Source: Glaciecola sp965660815 (GTDB taxonomy: Bacteria > Pseudomonadota > Gammaproteobacteria > Enterobacterales > Alteromonadaceae). From it: 64,000 nucleotides of DNA. The translations under genes were made by a program, and so were the position numbers. Positions 9,925 to 18,683 of this stretch are shown here, piece by piece. The notes under the pieces were generated by a model. It ran no database searches, was not told the origin of the DNA, and was given only the letters and a program-made list of their open reading frames with translations. The stretch lies in assembly GCA_965660815.1 (NCBI GenBank), contig CBFIBG010000003.1, positions 46,106 through 110,105 on the forward strand, given 5' to 3'. The first letter of the stretch is position 1. Every line of letters begins with the position of its first letter.

Positions 9925-11421
9925 ATGAACATTAATTTAGAACATACTTATGCTGATTCGTTAAAAGAATTCGTTGTTGAAAGCAAACCAGACAAAATCA
10001 AACAGCCTAAATTGGTTTACTTCAACCAAACCCTTTCATCAGCTCTTCAATTCGATATAAATGCGAATGAAGAAGACGAGTTAACTCAATGGCTATCCGG
10101 GCAAAAGCTACTAACCAAAACTTATGCTCAAGCATATGCTGGACACCAATTCGGACATTACAACCCGCAATTAGGAGATGGTCGTGCCCTGATTTTAGGT
10201 GAGTATGTTGACCCACTTGAACAACGTCACGATATTGCTTTAAAAGGCTCAGGAAAAACTGCTTTTTCTCGAGGAGGGGATGGAAAGGCAGCGCTTGGCC
10301 CTATGCTTAGAGAAGTTTTGATATCAGAAGCCATGCATGCACTTGGCATACCTACAACCAGAAGTCTTGCAGTAGTAGCAACTGGCGAAGACGTTTATCG
10401 ACAGTTACTGAAACCGGGCGCTATCTTGTGCAGAACTGCCTCTAGTCACATTAGAATAGGGACTTTTCAATTTGTTTCCAACTACAGAGGCAAACAGGGC
10501 GTACAACGTCTGGCAGATTACACAATTAACAGACACTTCCCCTCATTATCCAATTTAACAAACCCATACTTAGCAATGCTAAAAGAAACGGTTAGGGATC
10601 AGGCATATCTAGTTGCCGCGTGGTCTTCTGTGGGCTTTATTCACGGGGTAATGAATACAGACAATGTGTGCTTGTCTGGTGAAACTATCGACTATGGTCC
10701 CTGTGCTTTTATGGAGTCATATGATCCTACGGTGGTATTTAGTTCAATCGACCAAGACGGTCGATATGCTTATCAAAATCAACCAGCTATCGCACAGTGG
10801 AATTTAGCAAGATTGGCCGAAACACTGCTACCACTGATATCAGAAGATGAACAAGAGGCCATTGAACTGGCCACAGACGTGGTTACTCGGTTTGGCGAAG
10901 AGTACAAACAAGCATGGCATCAAGCAATGCGAAGAAAGCTGGGGTTTTATAAACCGGTTACTGATAGCGAACAAGAACAAGAAATCCAGCTTCTCAACGA
11001 ATTTTTGAGCCTACTTCATAAACAAAAAGCTGATTTCACCCTTTCGTGGCGGTATTTAATGCACCTTCTTTCGGACGACGATTTCCATTACGGAGAAATT
11101 ATTCAACCATCTGAGGAATTTACACAATGGCTACTTCGATATAAATCAATGCAACAAATTCAAGCTACCGGCGATAAGAATAACGTCATTATAAAACCAA
11201 TATTAGATACAATGGGAAAAGCAAACCCATTAATTATTCCACGTAATCATTTGGTTGAACAAGCACTTGACAGTGCCTCTGATAGAGATGATTTTACTGA
11301 CTTTTATAATTTACTAGACAAGGTTACTTCTCCTTTTGAGCCTAAATCTTCAGAAGATAGATACGTGTTACCAGCGTCCGACAATTTTACCCGGTCATTT
11401 AGAACATTTTGCGGCACCTGA
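9925..11421 (+). CDS. selO: Protein adenylyltransferase SelO (YdiU family)
   Basis: Pseudokinase-fold AMPylator of 498 residues, close to the E. coli YdiU length of about 480. Diagnostic stretches are 'YAGHQFGHYNPQLGDGRA', 'DIALKGSGKTAFSRGGDG' (inverted nucleotide-binding loop), 'LREVLISEAMHALGIPTTRS' and the metal-binding segment 'GFIHGVMNTDNVCLSG'. The protein ends in 'FCGT', a cysteine position near the C-terminus used for redox control in the family, where eukaryotic homologues have selenocysteine. It transfers AMP from ATP to Ser/Thr/Tyr of proteins linked to redox stress. It is a single gene. The ATG at 9925 is preceded by 'CTTGGATTTTC', a modest ribosome binding site. Confidence 0.95.
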   Translation: MNINLEHTYADSLKEFVVESKPDKIKQPKLVYFNQTLSSALQFDINANEEDELTQWLSGQKLLTKTYAQAYAGHQFGHYNPQLGDGRALILGEYVDPLEQRHDIALKGSGKTAFSRGGDGKAALGPMLREVLISEAMHALGIPTTRSLAVVATGEDVYRQLLKPGAILCRTASSHIRIGTFQFVSNYRGKQGVQRLADYTINRHFPSLSNLTNPYLAMLKETVRDQAYLVAAWSSVGFIHGVMNTDNVCLSGETIDYGPCAFMESYDPTVVFSSIDQDGRYAYQNQPAIAQWNLARLAETLLPLISEDEQEAIELATDVVTRFGEEYKQAWHQAMRRKLGFYKPVTDSEQEQEIQLLNEFLSLLHKQKADFTLSWRYLMHLLSDDDFHYGEIIQPSEEFTQWLLRYKSMQQIQATGDKNNVIIKPILDTMGKANPLIIPRNHLVEQALDSASDRDDFTDFYNLLDKVTSPFEPKSSEDRYVLPASDNFTRSFRTFCGT

Positions 11422-11426
11422 CTCCA

Positions 11427-11458
11427 ATAGGAAATTACGCCGTGTATAATTTTCCTAT
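11427..11458 (+). terminator. Hairpin after selO
   Basis: ATAGGAAA at 11427-11434 pairs with TTTCCTAT at 11451-11458, extended inward by a few more pairs across a one-base bulge. It starts six bases after the selO stop codon. There is no following T-tract, so it is a weak or Rho-assisted terminator at best. Confidence 0.35.
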
Positions 11459-11603
11459 GAGTATTGCATTATTTTCTCAAACCAAAAATAAAGTCTCTTA
11501 ACGCCAACTTTAATAGCTTAAATTCATGCACTTAGTAAATTAGTCTTTTGGTATGAGGTTTGCTCTGTGGTAATTATGAGTAAATAATCAAAAGGCTTTC
11601 ATT

Positions 11604-11996
11604 ATGAATTTACGTCAAATCGGGTATTTAATGCTGGGATTTATTATTGTCATTGGTTGTTTTTTGATTTTCATAAATTATCAGGCTGGCAATACTACTC
11701 AATCGGCTCTCAACGGTCCCTCAGATCTAGATTGGTCGGAGCAAAAACTAAAAGTATCCGTTAGTTCAGCATTGGCGGCATCGCCAAATGTTTCTGCACT
11801 TAATGTGGACGTAAAAGTGTCTGGCTCGAAAGTCACTTTAGTTGGTTCTGTGCAGTCTGAACAAGAAAAATTTTACGCAACCGATGTCGTTAGCAAGCTT
11901 GATGATGTAAATAATGTAGAAAACAATCTGACAATCAAACAAGTGGGGGTTGATGACGCGTACAAAACACTTCCTATGACACCCTCTCCCGGGTAA
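11604..11996 (+). CDS. BON-domain protein with N-terminal membrane anchor
   Basis: Protein of 130 residues. Residues about 7-26 form one hydrophobic segment (signal anchor or uncleaved signal), and residues about 50-115 form a BON domain: 'LKVSVSSALAASPNVSALNVDVKVSGSKVTLVGSV' and 'VVSKLDDVNNVENNL' show the alternating pattern and the central Gly of the fold, as in OsmY and Kbp. BON domains bind phospholipid or other envelope ligands. It probably lies in the periplasm as an envelope maintenance protein. A strong terminator follows immediately. Confidence 0.8.
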   Translation: MNLRQIGYLMLGFIIVIGCFLIFINYQAGNTTQSALNGPSDLDWSEQKLKVSVSSALAASPNVSALNVDVKVSGSKVTLVGSVQSEQEKFYATDVVSKLDDVNNVENNLTIKQVGVDDAYKTLPMTPSPG

Positions 11997-12015
11997 GTTA
12001 GAAGAAAAGCAGTAG

Positions 12016-12043
12016 GCCTAGAATTTTTTCTAGGCTTTTTTTT
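12016..12043 (+). terminator. Rho-independent terminator after BON gene
   Basis: GCCTAGAA (12016-12023) pairs perfectly with TTCTAGGC (12028-12035) across a TTTT loop and is followed by eight T residues. It ends the BON gene transcript. Confidence 0.9.
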
Positions 12044-12048
12044 GTCCG

Positions 12049-12465
12049 TTGCTATTTAACGTTCATATCATTCTCTACTCTATGGTTTTAAGTCAATTTG
12101 TAATATTCTTACAGCATATGAATATAGCTTTTTATGTATCTAATATGTCTAATTTCATCTCAAATATGTTCGTAGTAGAAGATATTATTGCCATTCAACT
12201 TGACCATTATCCAATTAGCGATCATGAGCAATTCTTGCAAAAATTAGCAAAAAGAATTGAAAACTCGACAGATATCCGTGTGACAGATTTTCAATACCTA
12301 GGAGATTCTTGTGGATGTTGTTTAGTATTTGAAGACACCATCTTTATTTTACATGTAAATGAACTAGCCGAATGCACGTGGATTGAGCCGACTATTAAAT
12401 GTTGTGAACAACTAATACGACTAAAAAATAGACTTTCGTTGATTGTAAGTTGTCCTTTTTTATAA
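12049..12465 (+). CDS. Small protein of unknown function, possibly DUF3630-like
   Basis: The open frame allows up to 138 residues, but the first part (about residues 1-39) is hydrophobic and has no clear ribosome binding site. Internal ATG codons at 12118, 12145 and 12166 are more plausible starts, the last giving 'MFVVEDIIAIQLDHY' and about 99 residues. The C-terminal half has the pattern '...CGCCLVFEDTIFILHVNELAECTWIEP', which recalls small gammaproteobacterial proteins of the DUF3630 type. This is a loose resemblance. It sits directly after the BON terminator and in front of the c-di-GMP gene. I cannot assign a function. Confidence 0.5.
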   Translation: MLFNVHIILYSMVLSQFVIFLQHMNIAFYVSNMSNFISNMFVVEDIIAIQLDHYPISDHEQFLQKLAKRIENSTDIRVTDFQYLGDSCGCCLVFEDTIFILHVNELAECTWIEPTIKCCEQLIRLKNRLSLIVSCPFL

Positions 12466-12542
12466 ATATCTATGAGTATTTGGAATTTAGACTTCACTAG
12501 TGCACTAATTTCTGGCTAAATAAGGCCTTTCCAAGCAATAAA

Positions 12543-15401
12543 ATGAATGTTTTGCGGAATTTCCTGTTAATAGTTTTAGCCATTTTTGCTGTTTTTTTCA
12601 GTATTCAGTCAACCGCCAAAGTAGAAGCCGTTGATGCTGTTTTTCCGTCTTCGGTAAATCTGACAGAATACACTTATTATCACTTTGCACCGGTGAACTT
12701 GTTATTGTCCGATGTTCAATATTTAGATGAATGGAAACCACACACCAAGCAATTAACTATCCCTGACGATTCAGTTCTTTGGCTTACGTTCCAGATAAGA
12801 AATAACACTGCTTACAACCGAATGTTGACGCTCATCGCGGGCAGCACCTATGTGGAATCTGTAGATGTCTATTTGCTTGACGAACAAGGTCGAATTACTC
12901 AAAGCGGGCGCTCAAAAGATCCTTTGAGCCAGTCAAATAACTTAAGTCGCCGCAATTTCAAAATGGAAATTTTATCTAGGAGTGAAACGACTTACACCGT
13001 ATATGTGAGAGTTGAGGATGACGGGCATACTTCAATCCCGTTGGAATTATGGCAAACTCAAAGTTATAGCGAACAATCTGCTGTTCGCTTGATCTTATTA
13101 GGTGCAATGAGTGGTGGCTTATCATTGCTAGCCACTTATTTCTTATTTACTTATATTTTGAGAAATACGCCTGCGCGATTTTGGTTCTGTGTATTTGCAA
13201 GTGGAGCCATGACAACCATGTTAAGTGCCGAAGGTATTTTACCTGCACTTTTTTTGTTGCCTTCTTTCACTGCGGAGCTTACCAGTCTGAGTCTAGTTGC
13301 AACTTTATTTGCAGCCATAAAAATCACAAAGATCATATTTGATCCAATTTCTAAATGGTGGTTGCGATCTCATTATGTACTGCTTTGCCTGCCGGTAATA
13401 GGCGTATTTATATTGCCAGATTTTTTTCAACTTGTGGGCATAGTTTGTTTTTCGGTAGCATTTATATTGAGCAAATTATTAGCGACTTTGGTGTATCGAA
13501 AAAGTATCGACTTGAGAAGCGCGAGTATCTATTTCCTTGGATGGATCTCTCTAAGTTTAGTGGGTTTTCTAGAGCTTGAAAACTTGCTTTCAACCTCGCT
13601 ATCAACATCTTACACCGCGCCCTATCCTTTTGCCTTTACTTGCTTTGGGGTTATGTTAATTGGAGTTGCCATTATTAGTCGAGAGCAATCCGTGCAAACG
13701 CGTTGGATAATAAAGCAAGGGCAACAAATTAAGCAACTTCAGCAGTATAACGATCTCTTCATTCATGCAGCAGAGGGACTTTATACCGCATTACCAAATG
13801 GCGCATTAATCCATGTAAACCCTGCAATGTGCGCTTTATTTGGCTATGACAATAGCGATTCATTTTTGTCCTCTAAAAGTCAACTTAGTGACTTATTCAG
13901 CAAATCAAATGACGCCGACATTCTTCTTGGAGAGCTTAGCATTCAACAAACTGTTTTAGGCAAAGAAGTGAAAGGCCGACGAGCAGATGGCACTCAATTT
14001 TGGTTTTCTATTTCTTGTCAGCTACAAAAGGTTGATAACGAACAATTGCATTTTGGCTCTCTGTTCGACATCACAGAAAGACGTTTACACTTAAGTAATT
14101 TACAGTATTTAAATTGCCATGACCAACTGACGGGCTTATTCAATCGACGCTACTTTATTGAGTTGATGAACGAACGCATTAAAAACCATACTGCAGATAG
14201 CAACAAATTTGCACTTTTATTTATGGACGTTGATCAGTTTAAAGTTATCAATGATACCTGTGGACACTCTGCTGGCGACATATTCATAAAAGAATTGTCT
14301 CATGTTTTATTTTCAGTCATTGGCGAAAAATATCCTTTAGCTCGTCTTAGTGCTGACCAATTTGCCCTCTTGATAGATTTTAACAACAGTAACGAGCTGC
14401 GGAACTTGGCTTCTACGATTTTAAAGAAAGTTAATGCATTTGAATTTAAATGGGATAAACATACCTTTAATCAAAGTATGAGTGTGGGGATTGCACCCTA
14501 TGATAAGACTATCCCTAGTGGTGAAGAACTTTTAGGCTATGCTGACACCGCATGTTTAATTTCCAAAGAAAGTGGCAGAGATCAAATACATATATACTCA
14601 GAAGAACTCGGTATGCACTCTAATTATAAGCGAGATCTATTCTGGGTAAACGAAGTAAAGGTGGCGTTAAAAGAAGAAACCTTTGAACTTTTTTATCAGC
14701 ACTATCGTCCGTTAAATAATATCGACACAACTAATTATTATGAGATATTGGTCAGGCTAAGAACTAACGACAACGACTTAATTGCACCAGAATATTTTAT
14801 GCCTAGCGCAGAAAAGTCTCACATCAGCAATAAAATAGATAAGCAAGTCGTCGAACAATATTTCAAATGGTTGAGCGAACACCCTGAGCATCTTGATAAA
14901 CTAGGCAAAGCAAATATCAATTTATCCGGTTTATCTCTATCTGACGATGATTTCCAATTTTTCCTAAAAAATGCATTTGAAAAATATGCGGTTCCATACA
15001 ATAAGATCTGTTTTGAGATCACTGAAACAATGGCCATCATTAAAATGAACGATGCCGTTGAGTTTATGAATAATTTCAAAAAGCTCGGCTGTACATTTGC
15101 ATTAGATGATTTTGGTAGTGGTTTTTCAAGTTATAGCTACTTAAAACACTTACCAGTCGATTTTGTTAAAATTGACGGCAATTTTATTAGAGACATTTTG
15201 CACGACCCAATAGATCTTGCTATGGTTACTTCGATAAAAGACGTCGCCGAAGCTATGAATATAAAGACTGTGGCAGAATTTGTCGAAACATCTGATATTA
15301 TGGTGCAAGTTGGTAAACTTGGAGTAGATTTTGCGCAAGGTTACTGCATTGCAGAGCCGGCTCCACTAAGATATTACACAGATTACGATGCCAAAAAATA
15401 A
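12543..15401 (+). CDS. 7TM-DISM sensor with PAS, degenerate GGDEF and intact EAL domains
   Basis: Membrane c-di-GMP protein of 952 residues. After a signal peptide (1-24) comes a periplasmic DISMED-type sensor ('DDSVLWLTFQIRN', about 40-165), seven membrane helices (about 175-390), a PAS domain (about 405-510), a GGDEF domain (about 525-680) and a C-terminal EAL domain. The GGDEF signature reads 'LSADQF', so cyclase activity should be lost. The EAL domain keeps its catalytic set: ExLxR in 'YEILVRL', the Asn of 'NINLSG', Glu in 'CFEITET', 'DDFGSGFS', Lys in 'DFVKIDG', Glu in 'TVAEFVET' and Gln in 'DFAQGY'. It is predicted to degrade c-di-GMP in response to an extracytoplasmic signal. It is a single gene. 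Confidence 0.9.
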   Translation: MNVLRNFLLIVLAIFAVFFSIQSTAKVEAVDAVFPSSVNLTEYTYYHFAPVNLLLSDVQYLDEWKPHTKQLTIPDDSVLWLTFQIRNNTAYNRMLTLIAGSTYVESVDVYLLDEQGRITQSGRSKDPLSQSNNLSRRNFKMEILSRSETTYTVYVRVEDDGHTSIPLELWQTQSYSEQSAVRLILLGAMSGGLSLLATYFLFTYILRNTPARFWFCVFASGAMTTMLSAEGILPALFLLPSFTAELTSLSLVATLFAAIKITKIIFDPISKWWLRSHYVLLCLPVIGVFILPDFFQLVGIVCFSVAFILSKLLATLVYRKSIDLRSASIYFLGWISLSLVGFLELENLLSTSLSTSYTAPYPFAFTCFGVMLIGVAIISREQSVQTRWIIKQGQQIKQLQQYNDLFIHAAEGLYTALPNGALIHVNPAMCALFGYDNSDSFLSSKSQLSDLFSKSNDADILLGELSIQQTVLGKEVKGRRADGTQFWFSISCQLQKVDNEQLHFGSLFDITERRLHLSNLQYLNCHDQLTGLFNRRYFIELMNERIKNHTADSNKFALLFMDVDQFKVINDTCGHSAGDIFIKELSHVLFSVIGEKYPLARLSADQFALLIDFNNSNELRNLASTILKKVNAFEFKWDKHTFNQSMSVGIAPYDKTIPSGEELLGYADTACLISKESGRDQIHIYSEELGMHSNYKRDLFWVNEVKVALKEETFELFYQHYRPLNNIDTTNYYEILVRLRTNDNDLIAPEYFMPSAEKSHISNKIDKQVVEQYFKWLSEHPEHLDKLGKANINLSGLSLSDDDFQFFLKNAFEKYAVPYNKICFEITETMAIIKMNDAVEFMNNFKKLGCTFALDDFGSGFSSYSYLKHLPVDFVKIDGNFIRDILHDPIDLAMVTSIKDVAEAMNIKTVAEFVETSDIMVQVGKLGVDFAQGYCIAEPAPLRYYTDYDAKK

Positions 15402-15527
15402 GCCCTTACTTTGATATATGATCTATCGTTAGAATATTGTTTTCCTACTAAACGCCCATATATTTAACTTTACGCAGGAAAGTTCAACTCATTGACCCTA
15501 GCCTTTCGAGGATAAATAAAAGTATTC

Positions 15528-16151
15528 ATGACATCACCTTCACAATCAACACACTATGAGTTTGTTAGTAAAGCCAAGCTACCCACTAGGTTCGGAGACT
15601 TTACTATTCATGGCTTTATTGATACGACGAATGGACAAGAACATGTGGCCTTGTCATACGGGAATTGGGCAGATAAGCAATCAGTAGCGGTAAGAATACA
15701 CTCCGAGTGTTTGACGGGTGACGCGCTTTTCAGTACTCGCTGTGACTGTGGATTTCAATTGGAACGCGCTCTTGAAAACGTTGTTAAACAAGGTTGTGGG
15801 GTTATACTGTATCTTCGACAAGAGGGTCGTGGCATTGGTCTGTTAAACAAGATTAGAGCGTATAGCTTGCAGGATGAAGGTTATGATACTGTAGAAGCAA
15901 ACGAGCATTTAGGGTTTGACGCTGACATGCGTGATTACAGTATCTGCAAAATTATGCTCGACACTTTGGGTATAAAAAAAGTGGATATTATGACGAATAA
16001 CCCAAAAAAAGTTCAAGCACTGGTAAGCTTAGGAATTACCGTCAATTCGCGAACTCCAATTGACCACGGCATTACGAAAGACAATCTTGGTTACTTACGC
16101 ACTAAAACAGATAAACTCGGCCATCACTTTGATCCTGATAATTTAAAATAA
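15528..16151 (+). CDS. ribA: GTP cyclohydrolase II
   Basis: First enzyme of riboflavin synthesis, converting GTP to 2,5-diamino-6-ribosylamino-4(3H)-pyrimidinone 5'-phosphate. The 207 residues match stand-alone RibA. Zinc ligands are Cys61, Cys72 and Cys74 in 'ECLTGDALFSTRCDCG'. 'LRQEGRGIGL' and 'VEANEHLGF' are family signatures around the GTP site. No FMN riboswitch is recognisable upstream and no other rib gene is adjacent. The 3' end overlaps the 3' end of the convergent ATP-grasp gene by 28 bases. Confidence 0.96.
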   Translation: MTSPSQSTHYEFVSKAKLPTRFGDFTIHGFIDTTNGQEHVALSYGNWADKQSVAVRIHSECLTGDALFSTRCDCGFQLERALENVVKQGCGVILYLRQEGRGIGLLNKIRAYSLQDEGYDTVEANEHLGFDADMRDYSICKIMLDTLGIKKVDIMTNNPKKVQALVSLGITVNSRTPIDHGITKDNLGYLRTKTDKLGHHFDPDNLK

Positions 16152-17002
16152 CCGTTTATGGCTTGAGCAAAATGCTTAGGTGAGTCGCTATCCATATTAA
16201 AATAAAGCGACGGCTCAATGAGTTCTACTTCAATAATTGCCAGTCCGTTGCCAGTCTCAAGTATATCGATACGAGCATACAAAGCTCGGCTTGGAAGTGC
16301 CTTCAATACATTTTGTGCAATCTTGTACATTTCAGGGCTTGGGGTAATACTGTCAAGGGTTCCACCATGCTCTTCTTGAACTCTAAAGTCACCCCTGGCA
16401 GGGCGTTTATTAATTGCATGGCTAAATATGTGATTAAAATAAAATAACGAATACTCACCTTGCTGAACGATAGACTTTTCGAAAGATTGAACCATAATCG
16501 CTCTATCTTTTAACGCGTTTTTTATTTGGGCCTGCTGTGAAATAAGCTGCTTTGACGTAAGTCGGTAGGTGTAATCAGCATTTGCGCTAACGAGCGGCTT
16601 AACAATTATCTCCTTTGTATTGAATCTTTCAAACGCTTTAGAAACGTCTTCGTATGTAAAACACGAAAGCCACATAGTCGGTAAGATTAGTATTCCTTGC
16701 GCTTCAAGGTCTTTAAGATAGGATTTTGAAAAATTCCATTTCAACATATTAAAAGGGTTTTCTAATCTTGCGGTAGAGTTTTCAATTGATTCCAAAACAC
16801 TCATAAATTCTTCGCTATTCGCCTGATAGTCCCAAGTACTTCGCACGACTACAATATCAAATTGGTTGTAGTTTACGGACTTATCGTGCCAAGAAACGTC
16901 GTCAACCTCCCAACCTAACTCGTTTAGATAAGGCTTGACTAAGTCATCGTATACGAAAAAGTCTTCAAGATTATCTGTACTAAGAAAAGCGCAACGTGGC
17001 AT
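16124..17002 (-). CDS. ATP-grasp family ligase of unknown substrate
   Basis: Cytoplasmic protein of 292 residues. The N-terminal pre-grasp region has 'DIVVVRSTWDY', a signature of the ATP-grasp group that includes DcsG-like proteins and RimK or glutathione synthetase relatives. The central part carries nucleotide-binding strands ('EIIVKPLVSANADYTYRL', 'AIMVQSFEKSI'), and the C-terminus has the metal-binding 'YARIDILETGNGLAIIEVELIEPSLYF' (Asp, Glu, Glu). It should form an amide or peptide bond through an acyl-phosphate, but the substrate is not evident. It runs towards ribA with a 28-base tail overlap. The ATG start has GAGG about ten bases upstream. Confidence 0.8.
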   Translation of the reverse strand: MPRCAFLSTDNLEDFFVYDDLVKPYLNELGWEVDDVSWHDKSVNYNQFDIVVVRSTWDYQANSEEFMSVLESIENSTARLENPFNMLKWNFSKSYLKDLEAQGILILPTMWLSCFTYEDVSKAFERFNTKEIIVKPLVSANADYTYRLTSKQLISQQAQIKNALKDRAIMVQSFEKSIVQQGEYSLFYFNHIFSHAINKRPARGDFRVQEEHGGTLDSITPSPEMYKIAQNVLKALPSRALYARIDILETGNGLAIIEVELIEPSLYFNMDSDSPKHFAQAINGYFKLSGSK

Positions 17003-17206
17003 AGATAGAGCCTCTGTGTTTATTTTGTTCGGTAGAGTAGTGGAGTGAAAAGCAAAGGTAAAGAATGTGAAAGCTAAAAACGATTATTTTCTAAGTAAGG
17101 GCAAGCACTGTAGTCTTATTTATGTGGCGTGTAAATTCAGAGAACCTGAGCATTGTTACTATTTATATTTTAGTCAACGCTAATGAGGCCACAAAAATTT
17201 ATTAGC

Positions 17207-17235
17207 ATTGAACGCCAAAATAATTGGCGTTCAAT
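17207..17235 (-). terminator. Hairpin after ppaC
   Basis: ATTGAACGCCAA (17207-17218) pairs perfectly over 12 bp with TTGGCGTTCAAT (17224-17235) with a five-base loop. It lies 15 bases past the ppaC stop. On the minus strand the T-run (TTTTT) comes about ten bases after the stem, so termination may be partial. Confidence 0.65.
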
Positions 17236-17250
17236 CTTACATATCGTATG

Positions 17251-18171
17251 TTAAGCGAATGCGTCTTGTAAAGGTGGTACAACTTGCTTTTTGCGACTTA
17301 GCACACCATCAAGCCATAACTTACCTGATTCTGGCGTGGCCTCGTAAGCCTTCGAGATAACACCTTCATCATCTGAAGCGATGAGCATTTGTGAACCTTC
17401 TTTCATAATATCCGTCAACAGGAGAAGAACGGAATGTCTGTTTCCTTCTTCTTTGAGTTTAGCGATATCAGCTGCTAAATCGGCTTTAATATCGTCAAAA
17501 ACTGACAGGTCGATTACTTCTAGTTGACCAATTCCTACCAAGTTACCGTTCATATTAAAATCTTTGAAATCTCTTAAAACTAAATCGCGCACTGGCGTAC
17601 CTTCAACGGCGGATTTCACTTTAAACATTTCCATGCCAAGCGCCTTATAGTCTTCTATTCCAGCGATTTCGGCCAATGCTTCTACGCATTTTATGTCAGC
17701 CGTTGTGCAGGTTGGTGATTTGAATATAACGGTATCAGACAAAATTGCGCACATCATAATGCCCGCGATGTCTTTTGGGATCTCGACATCGTAAAAATCG
17801 TACATCATTTTCACAATAGTATTACTGCAACCAACAGGCCGGATCCAGCATTCTAAAGGCGTTGAAGTAGTTAAGTCACCCAATTTGTGATGGTCAACAA
17901 CCCCTACCACTGTAGCTTGGTCGATATCATCTGGCGCCTGAGTTTTCTCAGTATGATCAACAATATATACTTTTTCTCCAGCGTAGCTCAATTTGAGTTC
18001 AGGTGCTTCAAAACCAAATTTATCCAAAATAAACTGAGTTTCAGGAGATGGGTCACCTAACCTGGCAGGCGTCGCGGTTTCACCAATTTGGTTTTTCAAA
18101 TATGCAATCGCGATTGCACCACAAATGGAATCGGAATCTGGGACCTTGTGCCCAACAACGTACATTGTCAT
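17251..18171 (-). CDS. ppaC: Manganese-dependent inorganic pyrophosphatase (DHH family II)
   Basis: Hydrolyses pyrophosphate to phosphate in the cytoplasm, pulling biosynthetic reactions forward. I start at the ATG at 18171 (306 residues), because AGAGG lies ten bases upstream and the protein then begins 'MTMYVVGHKVPDSDS' as in the family. An upstream in-frame start would add a basic 21-residue tail. Metal ligands are His8, Asp12 and Asp14, Asp72 in 'YIVDHTEK' and the DHH triad Asp93-His94-His95 in 'VVDHHKLGDL'. The C-terminal DHHA2 domain ends with 'SRKKQVVPPLQDAF', where the Ser-Arg-Lys-Lys is the substrate-binding motif. It is a single gene followed by a hairpin. Confidence 0.94.
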   Translation of the reverse strand: MTMYVVGHKVPDSDSICGAIAIAYLKNQIGETATPARLGDPSPETQFILDKFGFEAPELKLSYAGEKVYIVDHTEKTQAPDDIDQATVVGVVDHHKLGDLTTSTPLECWIRPVGCSNTIVKMMYDFYDVEIPKDIAGIMMCAILSDTVIFKSPTCTTADIKCVEALAEIAGIEDYKALGMEMFKVKSAVEGTPVRDLVLRDFKDFNMNGNLVGIGQLEVIDLSVFDDIKADLAADIAKLKEEGNRHSVLLLLTDIMKEGSQMLIASDDEGVISKAYEATPESGKLWLDGVLSRKKQVVPPLQDAFA

Positions 18172-18382
18172 TATTGATTTGCCTCTAAATTTGTTAAATC
18201 GGCTTAGAATATACACTATTTTTAAGCTTCGCAACTACGCTTTTAGTAGAGTTATAAATCATGGGACATAGGCTTCACATACTATATAAACACGACTGTA
18301 ACTGAGCAGATACTCTAGTTGTCAAGTAGACTAAATAGAGACCACTGCTTTAATAGATAGTTTGTATCTGCGAAAGGTGAAT

Positions 18383-18562
18383 GTGTGTAAGCGTTTACTA
18401 GTAATCATCTTCATGTTTTCCCTGTTCATTATGATTATTTGCGCGGATAAATTGGTTGCCAACGCAAGTCACTTTGCACAAACATTCAAAGTGACTAAAC
18501 TTAAGTATAAGTTCAATTTAACTTACTCGGCAGGACTTGGAACAGTCACGCACCAAGTTTAG
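18383..18562 (+). CDS. Possible small exported peptide of 59 residues
   Basis: A short frame starts at GTG (18383) with AAAGG five bases upstream. The product begins with a basic, strongly hydrophobic stretch ('CKRLLVIIFMFSLFIMIICAD') like a signal peptide or membrane anchor and ends in a polar tail. I do not recognise the family. Against a real gene: the region contains a perfect 10-bp inverted repeat (18467-18496), which may mean that it is regulatory DNA in front of the TetR gene instead. Confidence is low. Confidence 0.3.
   Translation: MCKRLLVIIFMFSLFIMIICADKLVANASHFAQTFKVTKLKYKFNLTYSAGLGTVTHQV
18467..18496. repeat. 10-bp inverted repeat upstream of TetR-type gene
   Basis: AGTCACTTTG (18467-18476) and CAAAGTGACT (18487-18496) form a perfect inverted repeat with a 10-base spacer, i.e. 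half-site centres about two helical turns apart. That geometry suits a dimeric regulator. It lies about 190 bases before the TetR-like gene and inside the doubtful 59-residue frame. Confidence 0.5.
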
Positions 18563-18585
18563 CGAGTACCATTATAATTCATGGA

Positions 18586-18615
18586 CGACCTCGTTTTCTC
18601 ATTTAAACAAGGTCG
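18586..18615 (+). other. Hairpin in the leader of the TetR-type gene
   Basis: CGACCTCGTTT (18586-18596) pairs with AAACAAGGTCG (18605-18615) in 10 of 11 positions with an eight-base loop. No T-tract follows. It may be a leader structure of the following gene or the end of a small upstream transcript. Confidence 0.4.
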
Positions 18616-18683
18616 ATGTAGGTGAACTTGCAAGCAAAGCCACCACAGAATAATGCAAGCGTTGTTGAAATTAGGAGTTAGCT

